A DNA stretch of 64,000 nt from Lactuca virosa (taxonomy: Eukaryota; Streptophyta; Magnoliopsida; Asterales; Asteraceae), in contig CAKMRJ010005745.1 of the NCBI GenBank assembly GCA_928212115.1, positions 217,713,531 through 217,777,530 on the forward strand. Direction: 5' to 3'. This document shows positions 47,401-59,300 of the stretch, piece after piece; positions within the stretch are counted from its first letter, which is position 1; each line of letters starts with the position of its first letter. A program made the position numbers and the translations under genes. The notes beneath the pieces are model-generated. The model was not told the DNA's origin. It ran no database searches and saw only the letters and a program-made list of their open reading frames with translations.

Positions 47401-47920
47401 AGAGGTCGAGGAAATTCCAAGAATCATTTTCAAGCGTTCAAGCTTTTTGTAGTTCAGTTTTAATTGGTAGGTTCCTTTGATTACGTTGATACGTGTCTTA
47501 AAATTTAAAATTAATAGTAGTAAATAATTGATTGTAGAGAATGGATTATAATATATTTAAAAACTTAAATCATAATTAAACATGATAGGATTCTTTAATG
47601 TCTTTGTCCATACTTTTCTACACCATATTTTTTCCAGGAATATTTTTAAATTAATATAGTTTTAATGTTTAAATGCATGAGATTTTGGACTTTGGAGAAA
47701 TTGAACTTCGAGAATTAATATCAACAAACTTGGTCACGCGGATAAGCTTCAATTTTGACTTTCCGTATTTTGTCCACCTGTGTAAATAAACGACAAGTAC
47801 AATATTTTGTATAAACAACCCTAAGTTTTTGTTACAATGGTTATCTAAAACGATTAAAAGATTAATAAAAATAATATTCACATCTTGAAAAATCGTTAGT
47901 ATTAGTAAGTAAAAACAAAA
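44445..47920. other. AT-rich intergenic DNA, no gene seen
   Basis: A duplicate of 26400-26600 starts here, resuming after LTR D. Poly-A/T tracts lie at about 45951-45962 and 47273-47290. Only short open frames without recognisable domains. Decayed DNA transposons are likely but not defined. Confidence 0.45.
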
Positions 47921-49237
47921 GGATAATGACCTAGGAGGTAATAAGGTTTTAACTTTGTTTACATTCGGTTTTTAAGGTTTTTTTTTTTTTACATAGTACA
48001 CCAACATGGTTGTTATAACCGTTTAAAAAGGGGTAATAAGGTTTTAATTTTGTCCATATTAGGTCCCTATTTTTAATATTTTTATCATTTCATCTAACTC
48101 TTTTATAATTTATATTAGTAATCTAGTTAGATGACTTCATCATTTCATCTTCTCATTTTGGTCACGGTTTCAATTGAAAGGTTATATAACAATTTTTTGT
48201 CATTTTTCCAAAAAAAAAAAAAAAAACTAATAATAATCAAAGTCTTAATGATTAAGGCTATGTTTGACGCGCCACAGCCAGTTGATAAGCTAGTTTATTT
48301 TTCGATCTTTTTTAAGTTGTTATAAGCTAGCGTTTTAAAAAGCTACTTAGGCTAGTTTTTAAAAAGATTTTTTTTAATTTCCAAATATACCCCTTAATTA
48401 ATTAAGAAAAAATATTTTGTAAATGCTCTTTTATGTCATTATATAAATTTATGTCAAAGTAAAAAAGTATCCCTGAAAAGTAATAGGATATCCCCGATAA
48501 GTAATGGCTCCGCTAATGGGGTATCCCCGATACGCCATTAATTATCGGGGATACTCTTTTATTTTGACATTGGCTCTGCTACTGGCTTATAAGCTATCTG
48601 AAATTTATATAATGACATAAAAGGGCATTTAAAAAACATGTTTTCTTAATTAATTAAGGGGTATATTTGGAAATTAAAAAAAAAACTTTTAAAAAACTAG
48701 TCTAAGTAGCTTTTTAAAACGCTAGCTTATAAACTACTTTTTGGCTTGCCAAACATGTCAATTTAAAAAAGATTGAAAAATAAATTGGCTTATCAGCTAG
48801 CTGTGGCGCGTCAAACATAGCCTTAATCATTAAGACTTTGATTATTATTAGTTTTTTTTTGTAAAAATGATAAAAAAATTTGTTATGTAACCTTTCAATT
48901 GAAATCGTGGTTGTGGTGAATAGGCGACTTGAGAAGATGAAATAGATACTAATATAAATTGTAAAAGAGTTAGATAAAATGATAAAAATATTATAAATAA
49001 CGAACTAATGTGGACAAAATCAAAACTTTATTATCTTCTTTAAATAGTTATAACAATCATGTTGGTGTAATATGTACAAAAAAAGACCTTAAGGACCTGA
49101 TATGGACAAAATTAAAACTTTATTATCTTTTTCAAACGGTTATAACAACCATATTGGTTTAATATGTACAAAAAAAAAACATTAAGGACGTAATATGAAC
49201 AAAGTTAAAAGCTTATTACCCTCGTAGGTCATTATCC
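47921..49237. mobile_element. 1.3-kb palindromic fold-back element
   Basis: The left end GGATAATGACCTA and the right end (TAGGTCATTATCC on the plus strand) are inverted copies, and the homology runs inward almost to a centre near 48.58 kb. The inner part contains hAT-like ends: GGCTATGTTTGACGCGCCACAG near 48256 and its inverse near 48834. The flanks show a direct repeat caaaa (47916-47920 and 49238-49242), weak because the area is A-rich. No coding capacity. Confidence 0.75.
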
Positions 49238-49242
49238 CAAAA

Positions 49243-49289
49243 TAAAATCCAAGAAAGATTTAAAGATGCCTTGTAGTTTAATAATAAAT

Positions 49290-49333
<44 letters not shown>

Positions 49334-50161
49334 AAAAGGTCTATGTGGTATATTAAAATTAGTATTTTAGTCCAAGTTTTTAAATTTTGTCATGGCTTGT
49401 CCTCATTGTTTTATTTTCTTGCACGGTTGAAATATATAAAATGATGTAAAAGGTATTTAAAAGAATATGTTTTTTCATAATTAGTTAAAGGTACATTTGA
49501 AAATTAAAAAAGAAAAAAAAATCAAAAGCTAGTCTACGTATTTTTTTAAAAACTAATATATAAGTTATTTTTGGTTTGATAAATATTACAACTTATAATA
49601 ACTTAAAAAATAAGTTATCTTATCAGCTAGCTAATTGTGATACGTGCGCCAAACACAATCTAACACTATTAAAAATCACCATTAAATACATATAAAATGA
49701 ACAATACACTCCTTCCTTGTTTGTTTATCATTATGTTAGTATTATTAATCATGTTTAAGTATGGTTAATTTCAAAAAATACCCAATACTTTTAGGTTCTA
49801 TTTTTTTAAACCAAAACCCTTTTTATCAATTTAAACCAAAACATTTCTTCAAATTCTTTTCATTTTGCTCAATTAGCAGGTTACTTTCTAGTTTTACGAT
49901 GATAAGAACTCTTTTAGAACATTTAGAACATATCAATCAAACCGACCCCTTTTTTTCTTGAATGATAATTTTCACAACCCACTTACCACTTTCCAAAATT
50001 CCAAATAGCAATTACCCAATTCAAAAAATTACATTACAGTATTACCCATATTTAACATTTTCAAATAAACACAATTTATACTCTAAAAAGACTCATCTCT
50101 TCCAATTCATATCATAACACACACAAACAAAACTATAGCCAACAATGGCTTCCATAATCAG
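49243..50161. other. Intergenic DNA downstream of HOS1
   Basis: Holds a (TTA)n tract at about 49297-49331 and a decayed MITE fragment ending near 49660 with cttatcagctagct...cgccaaacacaa. The last part should include the HOS1 3' UTR (minus strand, below 50162). No clear polyadenylation signal is assigned. Confidence 0.5.
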
Positions 50162-53100
50162 TCATCTTCCAGCTAGCCTCCTGCTTCTTCTCAACCCTTT
50201 TGATGGTGTTTGGTTTGTAACAAATCTTTCAGGGCTTTGAATCTGAATCTCATCATGTTCTTCTTCACAATCATCTGACCTCCATCGAGGTCCACCATTA
50301 GAAGGATACACAGGATCCCCCCTCTCCCTCTCCCTCTCCTCTTTGTTACTGAACATCATACACAAATATTAAAAAAAAATTGTAATAAAGAAAAATATTT
50401 TTATTTTTTTAATTTACCTCCAAGACATGTCCATAACATCACCAGAAGCTTCCACAACATCTCTTCTACTACCAAATCTACTCGATCTTTCAGAATTTGT
50501 AGCAAGATTCCCGAAAAGGGGACTAGAACTCGGAAGGTCATTTTGGTCATTTTGAGAAAGTTGCTTGTTCTTCCGAATTCTTGAAGAGCCTCTGTTAAAC
50601 TCTTTTAATGGTGTTGTAGTAGTAGTGTTTATATCATCAAATTTGAAGCTTTTACTGATGGATTTTAGCATGCTCATTCCTCTTTCTCTTTCTATATCAC
50701 TAAATTTATTATTATTATTCACTTGAGGGGTACCATAATTTGTTAAATTCGATTTTGGTGAAGGATTTTCATCACTCATCTGAAAAAGAAGAGAAGGAAG
50801 AGTAGGATTTTGTTTTGGGAGATAATCAGCTTGTCCTGGAATATCATTCTTGTCATTCTCCAACAGGGGTAATTCGGTCATTTCACCATTTTTCACTTTT
50901 TCTTGTTCAACTTCTGGTAATAGCTGTATACTTTTGTCCTGGAAAACAAATATGACATATGACTTATGAGTAACTATAAATGTAAGTATTAAAGTTCTTT
51001 GCTTTTTCCTTTTTTTACCCCCGAAAAAACAAATAAACTTACAACTAATCCTTTTCTCCAATGTTGTATGGAACTCATTCTGTTTGCCACGTCATCATGA
51101 ATAGAATTCTTGGAAACAAATTCATGTTCAATACTTTGAAGCTTTTGGTCAACTTGATATGCTTCCACATATCGATAACGCTACAACAATAAAAAAAAAA
51201 TACAATTTATTAACATAATTAGTAAATAATATTATATATTATAGTTCAATATTTGTAAGATACCTGTAAATAGAAGACAAGAAGAAGACTTCCAGTATTG
51301 GTCAAAGGTTCATCAGAAGCATAATCCAAAAGACATTTGTGAAGATGTTTTTCTTCATCAACATTCCATGGTAACCCAATAATTCGGTCAACTAAATTCC
51401 TTCTAATACAAAGAATACAAATTTCTGTCACAAGTATTTCCAACCAATTAATTTTAATCCCACTTTCAAAATCATCATCATCATCATATAACTCATGTCT
51501 TGATTTCTTTTTTTTGAATTTTGTGCAAATGGATCTTTGATACATGAATGCTTCAATCAGAAGCCCACATTCTACTCTCACACGGACACCTGTCACAGCC
51601 TCATTGAGTGAGAGTGAGACTAACTCTGTTGCATTCTCACTTCCTGAGTAACGTAACACCATAAGAGCTGCATAAGGGTTTTCTCTTTCTAATAAAACTT
51701 GTGCCACTTTTGGATGTGTTGTGGGGCCCGATATCTCTGGGAGACGTCCACAAGCTTCCTATGAAAAAAATAATCATCAAGAAATCTCAGTTTTAGATTA
51801 GGGTTCATCACTAAAATGACAAAATGACCACTTTTTGAACAGATATCACAAAATGACCAATTTAACCTTCAAGAAATCAAGAAACAACTTGTATTTAGGG
51901 ATAAATATGGTATAATTTCACACCTGTAGGGCTTCATCACTGTGGTCATCAAGGAGATAGAAAGTAAATGATTCCAATATTGAGTGTCTTGCTATGTTAA
52001 ATGTAGAAGAAAAGTCATCTACACAGTATCTCCATTTGTCATCAGGTATTTTCCAGAGTCGATCAAACAGATAATATAAGAGCTGATTTAAGTTAAGAAG
52101 ATACAAAAACAAGAAAGATTAAGCAAAATGATGTATAAAAAGTTAATAACACATAAGGAAGGAATCAAAGGATACAATTGCTTGTTTTGCTACAACCAAA
52201 TCTGAACTTCCACAAAGAAACAGAATGTCAATAGCTGATCTCAGGTTTTCAAAAGGATAACTTCCCACCATTCCTTCTATTTTAACTCGTGAAAAAGATA
52301 AACCTCTATCTTTTTGTAAAGAAGCAATTTGAAATTCATCATCTTTATTTGTTGCATACTCCTGTTGTGCATCAAGATTTGATAAAGCATCTTCAATGAA
52401 CAGCATTGCAATGTCTTTCCCTGAAGTTCCCATAGGAGAAGGCCATGAACGTTTGACTGCCATTGACTTTCTCTCACGGACATCAGAATGCCATGAAGAG
52501 AAACTATCATGATGATTCAGAATTTCAAGAGATTGATGTCTTATATACCAAATCATCATCTCCATATGCTGTGAGTTCATGTTTGTGATAAAGGGTTAGA
52601 AGATAAACATCTTGAATGAAATGAGAAATCTGTAGTAAACAGTAGAAACAAACCTGTTTTGTTTTTAGTATGCTCTCTTGTAAGTGGTGAACATCATGAA
52701 GCTGTGCAGAAAGGGAATCTTTGAAGGATGATTCGAATTCTTCTAGAACAGTGGATATGGAGGTTAGCCTTGATGTAAGCTTGAGAAGGGTATTTGACTT
52801 TTCTTTCATTTCGTCTGCATTAAGATTATCTTTAGAGGGTTAAAGAAAATATTCTTGATTCTAGAACACAAGTTAAATAACAATTGAAAAGGTGAAAGGA
52901 TACAAATAGGTTGAAGCTCAGCAATGATGTTTTTGAATGTTCTCTTGCACCAATCTTTGACAACCACTTCATCCAGCAACATAGCAACAACTGGATCACT
53001 AGAAACAGCAGTTTCATCCATACAAACATCTGTAATATCTGTTGGGAAACTGTTAAGAAGAACAGAACTTGAAATTAAGAGGGTTATAACAGTTTTTAAT

Positions 53101-54334
53101 AAAGAAAAGTTGTCTATTTCGTGGATGTAAAAGGATACAATGGCAGATTAGAGATAGCAGATTGTTCTCTAATGCAACATCAAAAAACGAATACAGCCTT
53201 TCAATGTCTGCTGTTGCTTGTTTCTCCCCATCTTTTTCTTGAAACCTGTCATCATATCTCTTGGAAATAAGACCAGCTTCAATGCACTCATAATATAGGC
53301 GAAGAGATAGTTTATTCCCATTTTTTGAAAGGGGAATTCTGCAAATTGGGCAAACATCACATCGCTGACTACATTCTTCACATAAAGAGGCATGGCCACA
53401 TGTAATCAACACACTTTGAACACATCTTCCACAGCTTCTTAAGTCCCTTGTAGCTCGACAATGCTCAACTTTTGCTTCATTGCAGAGTTCACTCAGCTCA
53501 ATAGATGCCAAGTTCTCTAATGCTTTCTGAAATTGAAAACCACTAGCAAATTAAACTTCTAAACTATCAGTAGGAACTCAGATGAGTCTAGCAAGAAGCC
53601 CCCATACCCCCAAGGCCCCAATAATAAATAAAAGAATTAAAAAGATGATAAAGATCATATAGAACAATTGCATTGTGGGTCATTGAAAGTTTCAAGGATC
53701 GATCAGTTTCCAGAGAGATGAAAATATACATGAAAATATGTGTACACTACTACCCCAAAAGAAGAAGTTCTTTTCCACCCTTGAGACCAACATACAAGCT
53801 ATGGAAGAACCATACGGTTTAGCTCTAAACAAACCAGAGCTTCTGGTGAACCTTTAGCTGTCATAACAAGTTCTCATTGCAATAGGAAAAATAATCGAAT
53901 AAAAAAGGTCTTGTTTAAACAGCTATGCTCCAATCAGACTTATTGCTAGGCTTTAACTTAAAACGAGAGAAAACAACAATTCAAGTTCTAATAGAATAAT
54001 AAAAAGGAGGGACTGAAACTTCTTAAGGTCTGAAAACCCTAAATCACTGACCAATTTCACACACATAACAATAATCCGTTTTTAACTAATTAAATCGCTT
54101 ATGCGCATGCTATGAGCGTGAATAATCGAGTATCCAGAAGGAATATACCAAATAAATAGACTGTCGTGCATATATAGATGTATCATTGTGTGTATACGCA
54201 TATACCTGGACTTTCTGGCAGCTGTAGTTGGGTTGAAGTGAGGGATGAACGGTACTAGGCCTTATTGTGGAGCTTCGGTTATCGGAATCCAAGTGTATGG
54301 CGGCTCCGTCGTCGAATAGCCTCCGTGCTTCCAT
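50162..54334 (-). CDS. HOS1: HOS1 orthologue: RING-type E3 ubiquitin ligase / ELYS-like nuclear pore protein
   Basis: Ten exons: 54334-54206, 53526-53139, 53038-52904, 52814-52654, 52568-52176, 52082-51924, 51758-51264, 51180-51043, 50938-50418, 50348-50162. They sum to 2706 bp (901 codons plus TGA) with every phase consistent. Arabidopsis HOS1, as I recall, is slightly longer (about 927 residues). In Arabidopsis it ubiquitinates ICE1 in cold signalling, affects flowering and mRNA export, and associates with the nuclear pore. The start ATG at 54334 has an in-frame TGA 18 nt upstream. Near the N-terminus lies a non-canonical RING (residues about 75-105; CGHASLCEEC ... CDVCPIC), preceded by NLASIELSELCNEAKVEHC. 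The central part (about 300-600; KWRYCVDDFSSTFNIARHS, RRNLVDRIIGLPWN) matches the ELYS-like region. The C-terminus is acidic, then basic (SRRLAGR). The gene looks intact. Confidence 0.95.
52083..52175 (-). other. HOS1: HOS1 intron 5, U12-type
   Basis: 93 bp, phase 0. The donor is GTATCCTTTG, and TTCTTAAC lies about 10 nt before the acceptor ATCAG. Both fit the minor-spliceosome consensus and spacing. Confidence 0.8.
52815..52903 (-). other. HOS1: HOS1 intron 3, U12-type donor
   Basis: 89 bp, phase 1. The donor is GTATCCTTTC, a perfect U12 consensus. The branch site is less clear: TTTCTTTAAC lies about 28 nt before the acceptor ATGCAG, and ATCTTAAT is closer to it. Confidence 0.7.
53039..53138 (-). 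other. HOS1: HOS1 intron 2, U12-type
   Basis: 100 bp, phase 1. The donor is GTATCCTTTT. Near the acceptor lies TTCTTAAC followed 13 nt later by CAACAG. These match the U12 donor (RTATCCTTT) and branch site (TTCCTTRAY), both recognised by the minor spliceosome. Confidence 0.8.
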
Positions 54335-54660
54335 TATTTCAGTCGGAGCTCAGAGCAGCTCTGATTTTTGATGTTTTGAGGGGGGGGAGGGAGAGGGAGG
54401 GTTTTGATTTCTTATTTGGCATTGGGGTGAAAATTCCAAAGACGCCAAAACTTAACCCAAATACTATGAATGTTATCATTCAGGTCACTTAAAAGACGAT
54501 AAAGAAAGACAGAAAGTTACAGAAACGATCCCTCAACTATTTTTCAATCCACATGTTAATTTATCCATGTTGTTTCCTACTCTTGCATTTCCCTTTTCAT
54601 TAATGGACAATTTGTTGCAGATTACATCTCTTTCTTCATTAATGTTCACGTTAAATTACT
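54335..54660 (-). promoter_or_regulatory. HOS1: HOS1 5' leader and promoter region
   Basis: Directly upstream of the HOS1 start. On the minus strand it has a long pyrimidine patch (CCCTCCCTCTCCCTCCCC, about 54380-54402), typical of plant 5' leaders and core promoters. I see no clear TATA box and cannot place the transcription start. Confidence 0.45.
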
Positions 54661-57600
54661 TATTATTATATATATATATTAAAGATGTGAAAAAAAGAAA
54701 CAGTAAACTGGCTGATGGGTTGGCAAAAGTAGTCCCTGTTTATTTGTCTATTGTCAATCGTGTTTGGGCTTTCATGTCCGTCAAAAATGCCCCACTTCTT
54801 TCTTAAAATTACAATTTGCTCCCTCTAGGTTTCTGTGAAAATTTTATATCTGGGTCGGTGTGTTGGACAGACGTTCGACACGTGTTCTCTTTCTGGAAAT
54901 TTCCACCGCCTCTCCGACCAAATCTCTTTCTATTCTCTTTCCAGGGTTGATTGGTATACATGTGTTCTGTCTCTCCTCTATCTTCGTTATCCTTATTACC
55001 AATTCTTTTACATTTTCAATCTATTTACTTCCATCACCAAAAGAGATTGAGATGCTTCTCGAACCTTTTGATAACCACCCCACCGATTCATCGATTGTTC
55101 TCCACCGCCTTATCTCATGTATTTGATTTTTTTTTCTCACTGCCTCCATCAGATGCTCATACGCTCTCCACCGGTCATCCTCCTACTACGAACTTTTTTT
55201 TTCTCTTCATCCCTCTCTCTCTGCAATCGATTCGATTTTGCTTCTCTTCTACTTTCGTTTTCCTCTCTTACTCCACTTCTGCTGTAATAGAATCCTTACA
55301 GATATAAAAATGTCGATCACTTCCACTCCTGTCGTCTTGTCTGTGCCATTTTATTCCAACTTGAATCTCAGGTCTCATCGGTAAGGTAAGGAAGTAACAT
55401 AACTTCAAACCTAGGAGCCAAAGTTAGAACCGCTTACTATTATTTGTCGATTTTCTATATCTGGTCGTCCTCACCATCAAACCCAATTTTTCATTGGGTT
55501 TTTATTTTTGTCACAAGTTATTTTTGCAGTTGTTGCGCACACCAACTGCTCGATATATTGCTCCAAAGAATAGTTATCTTTTTACTTTCCTTTTACCTGC
55601 TTTCATTTATGCGGGTTCATGTATGATGTTTTGGTTATATTAGTTTTTTTATAGTTCCTTTGATGTTGATTGATTTATAGATGATGTGGTGATGACGACT
55701 GATGTTGCGGTTTTGTCCATTCAAAGAATATGATATCAAAGAAGAAGGCCAAAGGGATGGAGCATGGAATCAGATTGAGGACAAAAACGAAAACAAATAA
55801 CAGTGTACCGACCTTTTATCATAGTTCTTATGTTTTGTCTGTATATTTTACATTTTTTTTATCAAATGATCTATATGGTGCAACCTTACACGCCTGTTAT
55901 CATTTTCAGATTATTCCCATTTTTTATTTCTTGATGACAGATGTGTACCTATTTTATGTCATTATATAATGTTTCATTTCATGATTTCAATACAGGTATG
56001 TGGCAGAACAAGAGAATAAAACTCTCTCTAATTTATTCAGGGGTTCGTTCATGACATTTGTTGTGTGAAGTGTGTTCTCTTAGATTCACAAATTAAAGTA
56101 TTTCTTTACTATTAATTTATTATGTGTTTATCTATTTAACTTTGTGCGTATTTGGTCATTCACTGGATACCCAAGGACAAATAAGTTAGAATTCCCAGTC
56201 AAAATCTTTTTTTTTAAATCTCCATTGGGTTTCAAATCTTAGTCCTATTTATGGATATATGGCTTATATGTTGCAAAATTTGTAGTTTCATTTGGATTCC
56301 TTATTTTCAAAACAATGTTGATCTATTGATACTGCCTTGCAGGGTTCTGTAGCCACAAAGAAACTCAAGGACCTGAAAAGGAAGGCTGGAGCAGAGAGGT
56401 TGTTATGACGATATCATCAAATAATAATAACTCATTAGAAATTTAAAATAAAAGATATTATTTTATTTATAATCATCATTCTATTCTCTGTATTCAGATT
56501 TGGGATCACATAAGTAACACACAGTTAAGAAGACAACAAGAAGAAAGTTAGACTTTCTACGTTTCGATCGGCTTCAAGTGCTGGTTCTCTTGAAGAACAG
56601 AAAAAGAAGGCAACGAGCAACAATACCCACAGGGGTCGAAGAGGCGATCCTCTGCTTCCGACATTGCATCTTCATGTATGTTTTTTCTTCACATGGATGT
56701 GGATTAGGTTTTATTTGACAACAGATGGAATTTCGCTTTGGGCCAAACTGATTACGCATCTATTTCTTGATATTAATTCTTAATTGAATACCCTAACTTT
56801 CGAACCATGGCTGGAAAACAATGGAGATGATAGGGCAAAGTACGGGCTGAAGTTAGCATTATTGGAGTAAATTATTGTTATGTTCAGTTGTTATTGTGTA
56901 TGCTACGTTTACCATTTTTTTCATTTATTTCAGGCAACTGATGCAAAAGTTAGCATTATTGTTGTTGAACAGGTTAATTTGGAAAAGTTTAAATCATAAT
57001 TTTGTAACGATTTCTTAATGTTATTATGTACATAAACTGTTGAATTTGAATGCTTTCAGCCATATTCAATTCATCAAGATTATGCATTTATTCGTACAAC
57101 TCTCCCTCAATTCTTACTCTCCGATATGAGGTAAGCCTACCCTAACCCTCTGACCTCTCTCCTGATAACACAGTTAACAACACGTGATACCCTATGTTGT
57201 TGCATAGTTTCTGTCTAAATAGTTTTAACATATCAATGGTTGTAATATTTTTTGTCCATATTATGCTATAGTTATCTGTCTATTAAACCATTTTCTCTTT
57301 AAACATGTAGTACGCCGAAAGAGTGCTTTTGAGCAATCTTGGATTGATTAGTCCCAAATACAAAGAAGATGAGAAAGAACAACCCCTTTGTCTACTTCGA
57401 TGTGTCTACTCATTAACGTCTAAAGATCTCCTTTCATTCTGGTTTCCTGTTGGATTGGAGGTTAGGCTGCATAATCTTATAATCATACCATTTTTTTGTT
57501 ATATCCCAGCCAATCTCTGTGATTTAATGTTGTTTGCTACATTTAATTTCAGATTAACACTATCGAGAGGACACATCAATGACTTAACTGAGTTAAATAC

Positions 57601-57806
57601 TTCTTGGATAGGTTGTATGTATTAAAAAGGCTTTTCACTTTTGTTAAAATCAAACACATTTATCTAAAACTATGTCATTTTTAACATGTTGGTACTTTTT
57701 TCAGGAACACCTTAAACAAAATGATCTTTCCTTTGTATTCAGATTGCCTCAAATCCACTATTTTCTCCTACTAACTCCAATTTTATTTTGTCACCATCAT
57801 AAACTA
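54661..57806 (+). other. Exon-like gene scraps, probably captured by a Helitron
   Basis: No continuous gene can be built. Several short stretches look like exons with consensus borders: 56343-56399 (TTGCAG|G...GAGAG|GTTG), 56934-56972 (TTTCAG|GCAACTG...GAACAG|GTTA), 57060-57130 (TTTCAG|C...ATGAG|GTAAG) and 57311-57460 (TGTAG|T...TGGAG|GTTAG). The last gives an open reading YAERVLLSNLGLISPKYKE. I do not recognise the parent gene. The segment precedes a Helitron 3' end at 60918, which suggests captured host exons, but the Helitron 5' end is not certain. Confidence 0.4.
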
Positions 57807-58032
57807 TGTAACATCCCGAAATTCAGGTAAAGCTATTTAACCCTTCCATTTTTTCAAGTTGTCAAGATTGGTCCCTTGAGAGGGTTCTTGTAGCAAATGA
57901 GTACGCTGGGCGTACTGGGGAGTACGCTGCGCGTACTCATGCGCTTAATTTGGACGCGGACTCGCAGCGTACCCAGGGTTACGCTGGGCGTAACGGGTCC
58001 AGATGCAAACCCTAAATGTTTGGCTTGTGCAC

Positions 58033-58040
58033 TATTTAAA
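58033..58040 (+). promoter_or_regulatory. TATA box of LTR F
   Basis: TATTTAAA, about 45 bp downstream of the first palindrome cluster. Confidence 0.6.
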
Positions 58041-58942
58041 GGATGCTAAGGCTCATTTCTCAGCCTCCATATCAGAGAGTGAAACCCTAAGAGAGAGCCT
58101 TCCATCGTCCTTAGCTTGAGTGTGTGTATTTTGGAGCTAAAAGTGTCTCGGTGTGTTAGTGAAGAAGAAGGAGAAGAGCTTGTGGAGGCTAGGGCTTGAA
58201 GTGCAAGTTTGGATCTGAGATCTTCAGAGAAAGGAGCTTCATCTAGAGGTATAAAGTTCAAAACTTTCCTCTTTATTTGGTTTAATGTTGCATGGACCAT
58301 TTCTAGGGTTAAAAGTCCCAAAGGTGGAGACTTTATGAGTGTAATGTACTCCATGGACCTAGATCGGTCCCATTTCAGTGATATTTGTGTTATAGATCCA
58401 TAAAAATTCCATCTTGGTCGTTGTTATGAGGTCCTGCTTGAATTGTGAGCTTTCTAGAGTTGGGAAATGGAATGTTATGGGTGTTAGTGACTTGTCCAGC
58501 CATGCACAGGCTTAAAGTCACCAACTTTATGGATTAAGAGGTTTAGAAATGGTCAGATCTAGAAGTTGGACGTGGGACTTAACTATTTAAGACCTCAAGA
58601 GCTTAGAGTCTGAAACTGGGAGTTACGCGGGGCGTAATCCCAGTACGCGCGGCGTAAGGGGTCGCGCACCCCGTTTCTGTGAGGTCATCGGGTACGCCCA
58701 GCGTACAGGTTCGGTACGCGCAGCGTAACCCGGAGAGTTGACTTTTGTTGACTTTTAGGGTTTGGTCAACATTTGGGTCTTTGAGCCATGAGAGGGGTAA
58801 AATGGTCTTTTACCCTTCTGAGATTGCTAAGAGAGGGAACAGTCTAGCCTTGAGAGTTGTATTGATTAGAGTGCTTATTCCATGTGATTAGGCGGAGGCT
58901 AGAGCAAATTTTACCGAGTTCGAGATTACCGAGTTACCCGAG

Positions 58943-59300
58943 GTGAGTCTTCTCACTATACTGTACCTGGAAGGGTACTTATGTGTGACCGGAAGGTCTT
59001 GTATGCTATGAGATATATGTGTTATATGCGGTTATGTGATATGTATGTGCTATGTATGTTATGTATGGTATGGACCGGAAGGTCAAGATGATATGGACCG
59101 GAAGGTCAAGAGGTTACGGACCGGAAGGTCGATACGGGTAGGACCGGAAGGTCTACCGGGATTTGGGACGGAAGTCCCTGAGACACATGGATCGGAAGAT
59201 CCTACAGAGTTATGGCCTGGAAAGGCGTATGTGTGGTATGTGGTATTTTGGGGAACTCACTAAGCATTTATGCTTACAGTTGTTATGATATGTGTTTCAG
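58943..59300 (+). other. Candidate intron inside LTR F
   Basis: Donor AG|GTGAGT to acceptor TTTCAG|GTAC, 358 bp. It encloses a GGACCGGAAGGTC tandem repeat, with the AACTCACTAAGC box and ATGCTTACAG just upstream of the acceptor. Confidence 0.5.

Noticed and set aside
52924..53130. Plus-strand ORF within HOS1
   Set aside because: It is the reverse complement of HOS1 exon 3 and its flanking introns.
54835..57625. A host gene on the plus strand upstream of HOS1
   Set aside because: Exon-like pieces exist, but frames do not join (for example 57060-57130 to 57311-57460 gives a stop in one phase). No start-to-stop model could be built, so captured fragments are more likely.
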